Shown here in pieces: positions 16,615 to 27,043 of a stretch of 64,000 nt of DNA. Below the pieces are notes generated by a model. That model was not told the origin of the DNA. It saw nothing but the letters and a program-made list of their open reading frames with translations, and ran no database searches. How positions within the stretch are numbered: the first letter of the stretch is position 1; every line of letters starts with the position of its first letter. Origin of the DNA: an uncultured Clostridia bacterium (GTDB taxonomy: Bacteria; Bacillota; Clostridia; Christensenellales; UBA1242); contig CAKVNM010000003.1 in the NCBI GenBank assembly GCA_934777505.1, positions 121,057 to 185,056 on the forward strand, given 5' to 3'. The position numbers were made by a program, and so were the translations under genes.

Positions 16615-19600
16615 ATGACAAAAAAACAAAGAACACAGTTTATTTTCAAGTGGATTGGAATAGGTGCAGGCATAGCCGTTGGATTTATCGGGCTTGTTTG
16701 TGCATGGATTGGCATTACTGGCGGATTTAATCCAAAAATTGTAGAGCCAGACTTCATTGCTTTTTCCACGGAGCACACGGGCTATCAACCAGACTCAAAT
16801 GTTGATAATCCTTTGTTCGTGATTGATAGTGACGAGTTTTTTGTCATCGCACCAAACCCTTTGGATTCCACCGAACTTGATGCAAACCTAAAAATTGCAT
16901 CGGGTGCAGAACTAGTAAAAGATATCATGGTTTTGGGAGAAAACGAACTTGGAGAGCAGGAATATGTTTCGGCTGAGTTAGTAAAACCAAATGTGTATAA
17001 AGTAAAAATGGGCGAAAAGTTCAAACTTGTTTTGAGTGACGAAGCATTGACAATCTCAAAAAGAGTTATCGAGTTTAATGTCGACCACGAACTAACAACC
17101 TGCAAGGCACAAGTGTTTGTGGATTCGGCTTTGGTGGAATACAAACTTTCGTATGAAAAAATCAACGGAACAACTGCCAGCAAAGATAACTTTTTCCCTG
17201 GCGATAGTTTGTATGTTTGCATCGACAAAAATTCTATCTCGCCAACACCGGCGTTCAGTCAAAGTTCGCTATCAAGTTTGACAAACAAGTTTAAGTACAT
17301 AGAATACGAAATCGACAATCAAGATGTTGCAGAATTTGAAAAAGACAGCAACGGCAATATTGTTATCACTTATGATTCAAACAACTTGCCAAGAGTAAAA
17401 GTTAACATCAAAAAAGACGGTGCGTTCAAAGTTACTTCTCACATTTGTAACACATATCTAAACGAAGAAAAAATCATTTCTAACGAAGCATATAACGAAC
17501 TCACAATCGAAGAAAGAAAAGCCTACGACACAATGCTATATGGTGGCGAAGACGAAGAAGGCAACAAGATTATTGGATTCATGGTGAAAAGCGAACTTCA
17601 AATGCTTTCAAGGTCTATCGAAGTTGGAAGTATGACCGCAAGAAGCGACACACTCATCTGCAACTTGTTTCAAACATATCGTTTTGATGCTTCTAGTGAA
17701 GGTCTAAACATTTCAATCAACCCAACAAATGTTGCTGGCTCGCACTACACTCCAAGCGATTTGGCATATCTAATTAGTGATGTGGAAATCGTTGGTGGCT
17801 ACTTTGTTAGTGACGGCGAAGGCGATGTTCAAATCGAACTAGCAAACGGCACAATCAAAAGCATCAAAAAATCAAACAGATATCTTGATGTTAAAAAAGA
17901 AGTTGGAGCAGGTGGAAATGTTGTTTGGGCAATCAGCGTTAACGATTTCTATTCCAACATTGAACCTTCAAACTGCTTGCTACTTTCTTTAACTTACACA
18001 ATCACTTCGTTGGACGACCAAGGACAAGTTGTTCAAGAAGATAACACAATCTACACATTCGTTCCTTTAACAATTCAAAAACAAGACATTCCAAACTTCA
18101 AAATCAAGTTGGATAGTCAAGACAGCCCAGCGGTTAGTCTAACATACAACAAAGATTTGGAAGAACAAACAGATAGTTTCAATCTTGACAATGCAAAACT
18201 TGTTCTAACCGATAGCACAGGCTCAATCCTAAGTCCAGAACAAACACTTAGCGAATCAACAAGCCCATACAAAAAAACAATCTATGTTACAAAGCAAGAC
18301 GCAAAGGACTTAAACTACACCCTTGCAAACGAAGTATTCAAAATCACAAGCGTGCTTTTTGGAGATGACTCAAACAAGATTATTCCAGTTGGCTCAGGAA
18401 CAGCATATCTCTATGCGATTGTTGTTAAAACAAACAAGCAAGGCGAGATTGTCGACAAAGACAATGTGGTTATTGAAGATTCAAAAGACATTTTAACAAA
18501 CTGCGTGGTGCTATATGTAACATCGTCAGTCAGCGTTAATGTTCATCAAGAACTTGAAATCTTGCCAACCAATATTATTTCACTTTATAATCAAGACAAA
18601 ACTTTGATTACAGACGATGACGAAAACTACGAAATCGAAAAAGTCAACGGCGAAATCACAGCGTTTAAACTATACATTAGGTCAAAAGTATATGTAAAAC
18701 TAAATGTTAACGACAGCACAGCGTTCAAAAATGCTTACGACACTGGAAAAATTACCTTTGAAACAGGAAGCAATGTTATCACACTTGGTGCTCTTGAACT
18801 TGTCGGCGAAGACTATATGCTTCCAGTAACAGCAATCAATGTTTTGAGTGACGGCTCAGCAACAAGCATTATTATCAGGCAGAACGGCGAAGTTCAGTAT
18901 AGTTTGCAAGTTACAACTTTGGATTATATCTTAAAAGAACTTAACATTGAATCCAACGCAACAGGGGACGAGCAAAACGGAATTGACTCCATAGCATACT
19001 TGTCACTTAGCGGTCAATCGGCACAAAGTTATTGGACGGTTGAAAAGGGACTATCAAAGGAAACACCACTAACTTTAACAATCACAAAAACACCAAGCCA
19101 AGCAACAATCATTGGCGAAGTTAACTATAAAATCTATATCCTTAAAAACCCAGACTTTGATTTATCAAGCGTGGACGAACTCACTCAGGCAATCATTGAC
19201 GAAAACTTTGAAGAAGACTCATCAATCATTCAACTCATGGAAGATTATCCACAACTTGACGAAAAACAAAACGATATTTTAAGATTTAACATCAAAAAGG
19301 CGGGCAAAGCAATCTTTATTGCTTCGTACACTCGCATTGAAGACGGCGTAACAATCTTCTCAAAACCCCATGTTATTTCTTGTCAATATCCAAACTTTGT
19401 TGAACAAAACTACAACTACGGCAACGAAGGCTACTACGAAACTTTGGGCGATGAAAATTACAGGATTTTGGTAACAAGTTTTGACGGTCAAAAAACAAAT
19501 CTTCTAAACTTCATCGGCGTTGAAACATCGGGCGATGAAAAAGTTGAAGGCAAAAAAATTGGTCTTGATTGGAAGTACGCTAACGAAGCAGATGTTCCAA

Positions 19601-20352
19601 CAACTCAACTCTATGCAGGATTATATAACTTTGAAATCGTGTCTATCACAGGTTCTCAAACTGTTGTAAAAGAAGATTTTTCATTCAGTCAAGAAGTTAT
19701 CACAAGTCAAGTTGTCAACTATCTTGTTACTCCAACAGTTGACTCAAAAGTTTATATCAAAATCAAAATCTTCACACCATTTGGCTACGAATTTGCAAAA
19801 ACTTATAACTACGTTCTTGTTCCAGACTACACCTTGAACGATAGCAACTTAACAGTTGACTTAAATAGCGAAAACTCATCAGTAGAACTCTTTAAGACAA
19901 AATTTAATGCCGAAACAAAACAATTTGAAAACAACGGTGGAAAATTGTTCATAACAAACAATCCACAGTCTTCAAATTATGTTTACGGAAACGAAGACAA
20001 ACTCACCGCTTTTGAAGGCGATATCGTCAGCGTGCTATACTTGCCATACAACTTTGATGCATCAATGATTCACGGAATTGACGCATTAACCGAGATTGCT
20101 CGAAACAATGATGAAAGCATTATTACTTATAGCCTTGTTGACGGTGACAAAATTTACTACTACGAACTAAGATTTGTGCTTTCAATCGCTCCACAAAATG
20201 ACGAACTTGCTCTTGTAAAAGTGGACAAGGGAACAATCTCAATCGACATCACAAAACTTTCCAGCGACATCACAATTCCAGTTTCAATTTTGAGTATCGC
20301 AGGAGAAAAAACAGAAACAATCACAACAATCAAAATCAACGGAAAAGTTTAG
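16615..20352 (+). CDS. Very large membrane-anchored extracellular protein of unknown function
   Basis: This 1,245-aa protein has a short basic start (MTKKQRTQFIFK), one transmembrane helix at about residues 12-36, and a long acidic, Ser/Thr/Asn-rich, beta-rich ectodomain with no clear catalytic motif. Several stretches look like Ig-type strands, but I cannot assign a family, and no C-terminal anchor is seen. It has a perfect sigma-A-type promoter and a strong SD (GGTGGGG), so it is probably well expressed. A terminator follows. With the GLUG proteins at 6840 and 50310 it is one of three large exported proteins here. Function unknown. Confidence 0.7.
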   Translation: MTKKQRTQFIFKWIGIGAGIAVGFIGLVCAWIGITGGFNPKIVEPDFIAFSTEHTGYQPDSNVDNPLFVIDSDEFFVIAPNPLDSTELDANLKIASGAELVKDIMVLGENELGEQEYVSAELVKPNVYKVKMGEKFKLVLSDEALTISKRVIEFNVDHELTTCKAQVFVDSALVEYKLSYEKINGTTASKDNFFPGDSLYVCIDKNSISPTPAFSQSSLSSLTNKFKYIEYEIDNQDVAEFEKDSNGNIVITYDSNNLPRVKVNIKKDGAFKVTSHICNTYLNEEKIISNEAYNELTIEERKAYDTMLYGGEDEEGNKIIGFMVKSELQMLSRSIEVGSMTARSDTLICNLFQTYRFDASSEGLNISINPTNVAGSHYTPSDLAYLISDVEIVGGYFVSDGEGDVQIELANGTIKSIKKSNRYLDVKKEVGAGGNVVWAISVNDFYSNIEPSNCLLLSLTYTITSLDDQGQVVQEDNTIYTFVPLTIQKQDIPNFKIKLDSQDSPAVSLTYNKDLEEQTDSFNLDNAKLVLTDSTGSILSPEQTLSESTSPYKKTIYVTKQDAKDLNYTLANEVFKITSVLFGDDSNKIIPVGSGTAYLYAIVVKTNKQGEIVDKDNVVIEDSKDILTNCVVLYVTSSVSVNVHQELEILPTNIISLYNQDKTLITDDDENYEIEKVNGEITAFKLYIRSKVYVKLNVNDSTAFKNAYDTGKITFETGSNVITLGALELVGEDYMLPVTAINVLSDGSATSIIIRQNGEVQYSLQVTTLDYILKELNIESNATGDEQNGIDSIAYLSLSGQSAQSYWTVEKGLSKETPLTLTITKTPSQATIIGEVNYKIYILKNPDFDLSSVDELTQAIIDENFEEDSSIIQLMEDYPQLDEKQNDILRFNIKKAGKAIFIASYTRIEDGVTIFSKPHVISCQYPNFVEQNYNYGNEGYYETLGDENYRILVTSFDGQKTNLLNFIGVETSGDEKVEGKKIGLDWKYANEADVPTTQLYAGLYNFEIVSITGSQTVVKEDFSFSQEVITSQVVNYLVTPTVDSKVYIKIKIFTPFGYEFAKTYNYVLVPDYTLNDSNLTVDLNSENSSVELFKTKFNAETKQFENNGGKLFITNNPQSSNYVYGNEDKLTAFEGDIVSVLYLPYNFDASMIHGIDALTEIARNNDESIITYSLVDGDKIYYYELRFVLSIAPQNDELALVKVDKGTISIDITKLSSDITIPVSILSIAGEKTETITTIKINGKV

Positions 20353-20358
20353 TTAAGT

Positions 20359-20389
20359 TAAAAATAGGAATATCAATTTCCTATTTTTA
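20359..20389 (+). terminator. Terminator of the 1,245-aa gene
   Basis: TAAAAATAGGAA pairs with TTTCCTATTTTTA around a short AT loop. Confidence 0.8.
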
Positions 20390-20431
20390 ATGAAAATCAA
20401 ATTTTTCTGCAAACTACTATTAGGAGAAAAT

Positions 20432-21892
20432 ATGTCGGCATTAAACATTTGCTTTCTTATTAATTACATACTTTGCTTTTTTGCTATTTTTGGCATGATT
20501 TTTATCGAGCATAAAAAGCCAGTTAGAATTATCGCTTGGTCACTTGCTCTTATTATCATTCCTTTTGGCGGACTTCTTTTGTATGTTTTAATTGGCTACG
20601 GACTTGGTAGACGAACTCGCAGGCTTCTAAAAAAACGAATGCTCTACAACAACCGCTATCACGAAAGTTTGCAAAATCAAATCGAAGAACTTTCTAGTCA
20701 TTCTCAAACAAAAATAGACCCAGACTTTAAAGACTATGTTATGCTCAACCTAAAAAACGCCAACAGCGTTTTAACAAAATCCAATGATGTAAAATATTTT
20801 TCTTACGGTCCAGATATGCTTGAAAGCCTAAAACAAGACCTGTTAAATGCCAAAAAGACCATTAACATAATGTTTTATATCTTTGCAAACGACTCCACAG
20901 GAAAAGAAATCAAAGACATTTTGGTGCAAAAAGCAAAAGAAGGCGTGCGTGTAAAAGTGCTATATGACGCTATCGGCTCACTCAAAACGCACAAGTTTCA
21001 GTTTAGAAAACTCAAAAAAGCGGGCGGAGAAGTCCAAGAATTTTTCCCAGCGTTTATGGGACTCAAATTGTTCAATATTAGAGCCAACTATCGCAACCAC
21101 AGAAAGATTGTTGTCATAGACGGCAAAGTGGGCTATATGGGCGGAATGAATATTAGAAACGACCACATGGGCAAAAAGAAAAAAGTTTCGCCTTGGCGAG
21201 ATTGCCACATTAGAATATGCGGACCTGCCATTTATTCGCTCCAAAACATCTTTATTTCCGATTGGCGACTTTCTTCCAAAAAACCAGAGCCACAAAACTA
21301 TTTCTTAAACGAAGATTACTTTTGTGAGAATATAGGCTCAGGCGACACTGCAATGCAAATTGTTGCGTCCGCTCCAACCGAGAGTGAAGACAGAAACATC
21401 GAAGAAATGATGATAAAAATGATTTACACCGCACAAACTAGCATTAAAATTCAAACGCCATACTTTGTCCCAGACGAGCAGTTCTTAATGGCTATCAAAA
21501 TGGCACTACTGTCGGGTGTAAAGGTTGAAATCATAGTTCCAAAAAAGCCAGACAAACAATTTGTTTATTCGGCAACGCTAGCATACTTAAAAGAAGTTGA
21601 AAACATGGGTGCAAAAATCTATCTTTATCACGGATTTTTGCACACAAAAGCAGTCATGGTCGATGACAAAATTTTAACAATGGGCAGTTGCAATATTGAC
21701 ATTCGCTCGTTTGCGCTAAACTTCGAAGTCAATGCAGTTGTTTATGGCGAAAAAGATTGCGAAAAGTTTGTTCAAATTTTTGAGATAGACAAGCAAAATT
21801 CCACGCCAGTGGACACAACATATTTCAAAAAATTGTTACTAATTCGCAAAATGACCATGTCGTTTATGAAACTATTTTCTGCCGTGCTCTAA
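20432..21892 (+). CDS. cls: Cardiolipin synthase (phospholipase D superfamily)
   Basis: This 486-aa membrane enzyme joins two phosphatidylglycerols into cardiolipin. Two N-terminal transmembrane helices (about residues 4-22 and 31-55) precede two PLD catalytic motifs: NHRKIVVIDGKVGYMGGMN and HTKAVMVDDKILTMGSCNID (both HxK(x)4D). I start at the ATG at 20432 because AGGAG lies just upstream at 20422-20426; the frame opens at 20390, but that ATG sits in the preceding terminator region and has no SD. The end overlaps no other gene. Confidence 0.92.
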   Translation: MSALNICFLINYILCFFAIFGMIFIEHKKPVRIIAWSLALIIIPFGGLLLYVLIGYGLGRRTRRLLKKRMLYNNRYHESLQNQIEELSSHSQTKIDPDFKDYVMLNLKNANSVLTKSNDVKYFSYGPDMLESLKQDLLNAKKTINIMFYIFANDSTGKEIKDILVQKAKEGVRVKVLYDAIGSLKTHKFQFRKLKKAGGEVQEFFPAFMGLKLFNIRANYRNHRKIVVIDGKVGYMGGMNIRNDHMGKKKKVSPWRDCHIRICGPAIYSLQNIFISDWRLSSKKPEPQNYFLNEDYFCENIGSGDTAMQIVASAPTESEDRNIEEMMIKMIYTAQTSIKIQTPYFVPDEQFLMAIKMALLSGVKVEIIVPKKPDKQFVYSATLAYLKEVENMGAKIYLYHGFLHTKAVMVDDKILTMGSCNIDIRSFALNFEVNAVVYGEKDCEKFVQIFEIDKQNSTPVDTTYFKKLLLIRKMTMSFMKLFSAVL

Positions 21893-21920
21893 ATTTTACA
21901 AGATTTGATAAAATTTTACA

Positions 21921-21968
21921 TAAAAATTCCTCACTCGCAAATAATAATTTTGAAAGTGAGGATTTTTA
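21921..21968 (+). promoter_or_regulatory. Hairpin that ends cls and contains the spoVT SD
   Basis: TAAAAATTCCTCACT (21921-21935) is complementary to AGTGAGGATTTTTA (21955-21968), apart from one base. The stem is followed directly by the spoVT ATG at 21969. The 3' arm holds GTGAGG, the SD of spoVT. The structure can act as the cls terminator and can also hide the ribosome-binding site in read-through RNA. Confidence 0.6.
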
Positions 21969-22514
21969 ATGAAAGCGACTGGAATTGTTAGAAGAATTGA
22001 TGAACTCGGCAGAATTGTAATTCCAAAGGAAATCAGGCGAACATTCAATATTAGAGAAGGCACACCACTCGAAATTTTTTGCGGAGAAAACAACGAACTT
22101 GTGCTAAAAAAATATTCCATGATTAATGAACTAAAAGACTTTGCAACCGATGTCTGTCAGGCAACTTTTGACACTTTGGCTTGCCCTGTTATCATTTGCG
22201 ACAAAGATAGTTTTGTGGCGTATTCGGGCGTTCAAAAAAATCTATTTTTGGACAAAACGATTTCTCAAAAACTATTTAGACATATCGACAACCGAAAAGA
22301 TATTTTAAAAAACAAACAAGACGGCGATTTGATGATTGAATTGTTTGACGGCGACACCAACGACTATTCTTCACAAATTGTTGTGCCGATAATGTCTAGT
22401 GGAGATACATACGGAGCAATCATTTGCTACAAAACTAGCCAAAACAAACTATCTCAAACCGAACTTCAAGTTTTAAAAGTTATGTCGAACTTTTTAGCAG
22501 AGCAGATAGGTTAG
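21969..22514 (+). CDS. spoVT: SpoVT-like transcription regulator (AbrB N-terminal domain plus GAF)
   Basis: This 181-aa protein has a typical SpoVT/AbrB swapped-hairpin DNA-binding domain at residues 1-50 (MKATGIVRRIDELGRIVIPKEIRRTFNIREGTPLEIF). A GAF-like sensor domain follows, with a VVPIMSSGDTYGAIIC core. In Bacillus, SpoVT tunes forespore sigma-G genes; here its targets are unknown. It has full length for the family. Its SD lies in the hairpin described at 21921-21968. A terminator follows, then the spoVB-like gene. Confidence 0.92.
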   Translation: MKATGIVRRIDELGRIVIPKEIRRTFNIREGTPLEIFCGENNELVLKKYSMINELKDFATDVCQATFDTLACPVIICDKDSFVAYSGVQKNLFLDKTISQKLFRHIDNRKDILKNKQDGDLMIELFDGDTNDYSSQIVVPIMSSGDTYGAIICYKTSQNKLSQTELQVLKVMSNFLAEQIG

Positions 22515-22546
22515 AAAAAAGAGAGTGCAAATCACTCTTTTTTTAG
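22515..22546 (+). terminator. spoVT terminator
   Basis: AGAGTG and CACTCT arms flanked by A- and T-runs. Confidence 0.75.
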
Positions 22547-22577
22547 TAAAAAAAATTTTCTTTCACATACTAAAAAT

Positions 22578-24194
22578 ATGAAACAAAAGGTTGAAAAAAA
22601 TCTATCGCAAGTCAAATCAAAATTTGTGCTTGGAGCAATAGTTTTAACAATCACAAGTGTGATTTCAAAAATTTTGGGTGCTTTCTACAAAGTGCCACTC
22701 ATGAACATGATTGGTTCAAACGGGCTGGGAATTTTCCAATTGATTTTTCCCGTTTACTCATTTTTCTTGGTGCTTGTTTCAGGCGGGATTTCGCTTGGCA
22801 TGAGCAAAATTATTAGTGGCGAAAACAAACTTAGTGGCGGAGCATACAACTCCATGTATGTTAAATGTGGACTAAAATTAGTGCTTCTTTTGTCGCTTAT
22901 TTCGTCCGTAATTTTGGGTGGAATTAGCGTTCCAATTTCCATAATGCAAGGCGACAAAACTTTGTTTGTGTGCTACTTGGCTCTTATTCCAGCGCTTGTT
23001 TTTAGTTCGTTAATCAGTGTTTTAAAAGGCTATTTTCAAGGCAAGGAAAATATGCTCCCAAGCGGTATTTCGATGATTATCGAGCAGGGCGTAAAATTGC
23101 TGGCTGGATTATTACTTTGCAAAATTTTCATTAAAAAAAGCCTAATTTTTGCAGTTTTTGGTGCATTTTTGGGCATTTCTTTGAGCGAACTTGTGGCTTT
23201 TGTGTTTTTGCTTGTTAGATATTTTACTTTTAATTATGGCAAAAAAGGGCAAAAAAATTTAATTAATATTAGCACTTTAACAAAAAAATATTGCTACAAA
23301 AATATTATCAAAACTTCGTTTCCAATCATGCTTAACACAATTATAATGCCACTTGTTTATGCGGTCGAAAGTGGTGTTACAATCTGGCTTCTAAAAAGAG
23401 CGAGCATAGGAACGCAAACCGCACAAAGTTTGTTTGGACTTGAAGACGGAATAGTAGGTTCATTAATCAACCTTCCAACAGTTATTTCGTCTGCAATCGC
23501 AACGGCACTTTTGCCGAGCATAACTTCTTCGTTCAACAGTGGTGAAACCGAAATTTGCAGTCAAAAATCCACCTTGGCTTTAAGGCTCACTTGGCTGATT
23601 GCCTTGCCATGCTTTTTCATATTTTTGCTGTTTGCAAAAGACATTGTTTTGTTTTTGTATGGCGGTGGTCTAAAACAATCTGCGTTTGACGAACTATCGG
23701 TTGTTGTCGACCTTGTTCGGCTCAGCAGTCTAAATATCGTTTATGTTTCGCTTCTTAGTGTTGTAACGGCAATTTTGCAGGCGATAAATCTTAGTTTTGT
23801 GCCAGTAAAAAACTTGCTGATTAGCGGAGTTATAAAACTCGTATTAACTTTTGTTTTGGTGTCCAGCCCAATGCTTAATATTTATGGGCTTGTGATTAGT
23901 GATGCAGTTTGTTTTTCGCTCGCACTTGTTCTCAACACGATTGCGCTCAAAAAGAGCATGAAAATCAGCCTTGATCTAAAAAACTTTGTGATAAAACCAA
24001 TTTTGTCGTCACTTGTTATGGCGTTTGTAACTTTTTCTATCAAGTTTGTTTTGAGTGGACTCATAAACTTCAAAATGCTTGTTATGATTTCGATTCTTTC
24101 GGGAATTTGCGTGTATCTTTTCACAATGTTCATGGCAAAGGGCATAACAAAACAAGAACTCTTTAAAATAAAGTCTTCGCAAAAGTCTAAGTAG
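22578..24194 (+). CDS. MATE-like polysaccharide/lipid flippase (SpoVB/MurJ-like)
   Basis: This is a 538-aa polytopic membrane protein with about 14 hydrophobic segments. The N-terminus (FVLGAIVLTITSVISKILGAFYKVPLMNMIGSNGLGIFQLIFPVY) matches the start of the SpoVB/RfbX/MurJ branch of the MOP flippase superfamily. Such proteins move lipid-linked sugar units across the membrane for cell wall, spore cortex or capsule synthesis. MurJ function is possible but not shown. No SD precedes the ATG, and TACTAA lies 4 bases upstream, hinting at a leaderless message. The SpoVB label rests on similarity of the first 80 residues. Confidence 0.85.
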   Translation: MKQKVEKNLSQVKSKFVLGAIVLTITSVISKILGAFYKVPLMNMIGSNGLGIFQLIFPVYSFFLVLVSGGISLGMSKIISGENKLSGGAYNSMYVKCGLKLVLLLSLISSVILGGISVPISIMQGDKTLFVCYLALIPALVFSSLISVLKGYFQGKENMLPSGISMIIEQGVKLLAGLLLCKIFIKKSLIFAVFGAFLGISLSELVAFVFLLVRYFTFNYGKKGQKNLINISTLTKKYCYKNIIKTSFPIMLNTIIMPLVYAVESGVTIWLLKRASIGTQTAQSLFGLEDGIVGSLINLPTVISSAIATALLPSITSSFNSGETEICSQKSTLALRLTWLIALPCFFIFLLFAKDIVLFLYGGGLKQSAFDELSVVVDLVRLSSLNIVYVSLLSVVTAILQAINLSFVPVKNLLISGVIKLVLTFVLVSSPMLNIYGLVISDAVCFSLALVLNTIALKKSMKISLDLKNFVIKPILSSLVMAFVTFSIKFVLSGLINFKMLVMISILSGICVYLFTMFMAKGITKQELFKIKSSQKSK

Positions 24195-24238
24195 CAAATT
24201 TGTTTTACTTTGCACACAAAATATTATAAAATATTAAC

Positions 24239-25168
24239 ATGAAAATCAAAGACTTAACAGTAGAAAATAACATCGTTTTAGCACCAATGGCTGGCTATAC
24301 AGATGTTGGATTTAGAAAACTTTGTGCCGATTTTGGAGCAGGCATAACTTACACCGAAATGGTCAGTGCAAAAGCATTACTTTTTGATAGTGAAAAAACA
24401 AAGTCACTGCTTTACACAACCGATAGCGAAAAAATCAAGGCAGTGCAAATTTTTGGCAATGACCCAATGTGTATGCAAAAGGCGTGTCAGCACGAATTGT
24501 TGCAAAAATTCGATATGATCGACATCAACATGGGCTGTCCAGCACCAAAGATAATCAAGAACCACGAAGGTTCATTTTTGCTCACAAACAAACTGCTTGC
24601 GGGAGATATTGTAAAGGCTTGCAAAGATGCAACAGACAAGCCTGTAACAGTTAAAATGCGTCTTGGATTTGGCAGTGACAATGTGGCTGTCGATTTTGCA
24701 AAGTATATGGAAAAATGTGGAGCAGACTTAGTCACCGTGCACGCAAGAACGCAAAGCCAAATGTATATGAAAGGCGTTGACTATGATAGCATAAAAAGGG
24801 TTAAACAGGAACTTTCCATTCCAGTTTTGGCAAACGGAGATATCGACTCTAAGCAGTCGCTAGACTATGTTTTGGATTACACAAAAGCGGACGGAGCAAT
24901 GATTGGCAGAGCAAGTCTTGGCAATCCCATGATTTTTTCTATACTTCAAGGAAAAGATGTTTTAGTTAACAAATACGATGTGATTTTGGAACATATTAGC
25001 ACGCTAAGAAAATTCTTTGACGACAGGCTCATAAACCTAAACATGAGAAAACACATTGCATTTTATCTTAAAAACACGGGTGCTTCGGCTTCGTTCAAAC
25101 AAGAACTCATGCAAGACGAAAATCTTGACGATGTTTTGCAAAGACTGAGTGATTTCTTCAAAAAATAG
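24239..25168 (+). CDS. dus: tRNA-dihydrouridine synthase
   Basis: This 309-aa FMN-dependent enzyme reduces uridines in tRNA D-loops. It has the TIM-barrel start (LAPMAGYTDVGFRKLCADFGAGITYTEMVSAKAL), the catalytic Cys in NMGCPAPKI, and flavin and tRNA-contact blocks (VKMRLGF, VHARTQSQMY, NGDI, GRASLGNP). The DusB type is likely. No SD is present; possible -10 boxes (TATTAT at 24222 or TATAAA at 24225) sit 8-12 bases upstream, giving a leader of 0-5 bases. Length is normal. Confidence 0.92.
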   Translation: MKIKDLTVENNIVLAPMAGYTDVGFRKLCADFGAGITYTEMVSAKALLFDSEKTKSLLYTTDSEKIKAVQIFGNDPMCMQKACQHELLQKFDMIDINMGCPAPKIIKNHEGSFLLTNKLLAGDIVKACKDATDKPVTVKMRLGFGSDNVAVDFAKYMEKCGADLVTVHARTQSQMYMKGVDYDSIKRVKQELSIPVLANGDIDSKQSLDYVLDYTKADGAMIGRASLGNPMIFSILQGKDVLVNKYDVILEHISTLRKFFDDRLINLNMRKHIAFYLKNTGASASFKQELMQDENLDDVLQRLSDFFKK

Positions 25169-25278
25169 CCAAATTATCACAAAAAGTTTACAAAATAACG
25201 CTTTTGTTAATCATTTGATTTGTATTTATTTTATATTTAAAATAAAATATTAGTATATTAAGACACTTGGAGATAAAA

Positions 25279-26979
25279 ATGCTAGTTTCATCAATATTCA
25301 TATTTTTAGCAGGTATTGGTGTGCTATTGTTTGGTGTTCACTTTATGGGCACGAGCATGGAAAAATTGCTCGGCGCAAATTTTAGAAAGAAAATCAACAA
25401 ATATGCAGGCAACAGATTTTCTTGCTTTGGCTTTGGAACACTCATAACTTTTGCACTTCAAAGTTCGACTGCTTCAACAGCAATTTTTGTGAGTTTTGCA
25501 AGTGCTGGAATCATAACATTGTTTCAAGGAATCAGTTTGATAATCGGTTGCAATGTCGGCACGGCAATTTCTTCATTTTTGCTCGCTTTTCAAAGCATAA
25601 ATCTTATCGAAATTTTGGCTAGTTTAGTTTTGGTTGGTGTGCTTATGACATCGCTTGCTAAAAACAATGTGTTTGTAAAAAATATTGGCAATGCCTTGAT
25701 TGGTTTTGGAATACTTTTTGCGGGGCTCGTACTTGTCGAAAACGGCACGGCATATTTCAAAACACTTGATGTTTTCAATAACTTCATTTTGTCACTTCAA
25801 AATCCATTTTTGCTAATTTTGATTGGCACACTTTTAACAGTCGCACTTCAAAGTAGCCTTGGCTCGTTTGCCGTTTTGATTTCGCTCATGGCAACGACTG
25901 GCGAAGCAGGTCTTAGCGTTTTAAGTGCTTGCTATCTTGTTTATGGCGTTAATATTGGTACTTGCCTAACAAGCATCATTGCAGGTATTTCGTCTGGAAC
26001 GGACGGAAAGAGAGTGGCGTATTTTCACTTATTGTTCAATGTTCTTGGAACAATATTGTTTACAATTTTAACATTATTCACGCCACTATCAACTTGGATT
26101 GGACTAATTCAAAATCCAGCACTCCAAGTGCTAACATTAAACCTTGTTTTCAATCTTACAACTGCAATTATAACAATTCCGTTTGTTACTCCATTAAAAA
26201 AGTTTATGAAACTTATTGTAAGGCGTAGCAAAAAAGAAATTTCAAACGACTACTTGATTAGGTCAAGCGAACTTGAAAGTCCAACACTCGCAATCAAAAA
26301 ACTTAATTTTCAACTAACAAAATTGCTTGATGAGTATATTTATGTTTTCAAGTTGCTCAACGACTATGTTTTGGTTAATGACACAAAAAACCCAAAAACG
26401 CTCAAAAAAAAGTTGACCGAACTTGATGAAAATTGCGCAAGGGTGTATGCAAACTCGGTTAAAATTTCGGGTGCACTTTTGTCGCAAGACAGCAAAAATA
26501 TTATCTTTGCTCAACAAACAGTCAGTATGCTTCAATATATTTTGGAAAACTACAACAAGATAATTTCTCAAATGATTGTTGACGAAAAAAAACTTTCGTT
26601 TGGAGCAAGACGAAAAGCAATGCTTCAATCCATGTTTGGAAAGTTAAATCAAATTTATAGCATCGACAAGGAAATTTATCAAAATCTTTACAACGAAAAC
26701 AGTTCGTTTGATTGTGAACTTGCTGTTAACAAAATTTTGGAAATCACGGACGAACTTTCGTACTTTAAGACCAACGACAAGCGTCAAATAATATATTCGC
26801 TTGCAAGAAATAAAACCGAAGTTCACACCAATATTATGACAATTATCAATGAACTAGCCGACATGAAAAATAGTCTTCTTGATATGTCCGTTGCGTCACT
26901 TTCGTTCTTTGATAGCACGCAAGGATTGGACGAAGACGAACCACAATCCAGCCTAGACGAAAAGGTCTTAAAAGAGTAA
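25279..26979 (+). CDS. Na/Pi-cotransporter family protein with PhoU-like tail
   Basis: This 566-aa protein has a membrane half (to about residue 320) with two inverted repeats marked by QSSTA (residues ~60) and QSSLG (~200), the hallmark of sodium-phosphate symporters (NptA/YjbB-like). A soluble helical tail of about 230 residues follows, resembling PhoU regulatory helices. I start at the ATG at 25279; GGAG at 25269-25272 is the SD and the TTG at 25267 overlaps it. It could move phosphate or another anion. Confidence 0.88.
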   Translation: MLVSSIFIFLAGIGVLLFGVHFMGTSMEKLLGANFRKKINKYAGNRFSCFGFGTLITFALQSSTASTAIFVSFASAGIITLFQGISLIIGCNVGTAISSFLLAFQSINLIEILASLVLVGVLMTSLAKNNVFVKNIGNALIGFGILFAGLVLVENGTAYFKTLDVFNNFILSLQNPFLLILIGTLLTVALQSSLGSFAVLISLMATTGEAGLSVLSACYLVYGVNIGTCLTSIIAGISSGTDGKRVAYFHLLFNVLGTILFTILTLFTPLSTWIGLIQNPALQVLTLNLVFNLTTAIITIPFVTPLKKFMKLIVRRSKKEISNDYLIRSSELESPTLAIKKLNFQLTKLLDEYIYVFKLLNDYVLVNDTKNPKTLKKKLTELDENCARVYANSVKISGALLSQDSKNIIFAQQTVSMLQYILENYNKIISQMIVDEKKLSFGARRKAMLQSMFGKLNQIYSIDKEIYQNLYNENSSFDCELAVNKILEITDELSYFKTNDKRQIIYSLARNKTEVHTNIMTIINELADMKNSLLDMSVASLSFFDSTQGLDEDEPQSSLDEKVLKE

Positions 26980-27043
26980 ATTTTTTAAAAAAACATAAAA
27001 CACGCTTGAAATTTCAAAAAAATTGCAAAAAAGGGGTAAAAAT

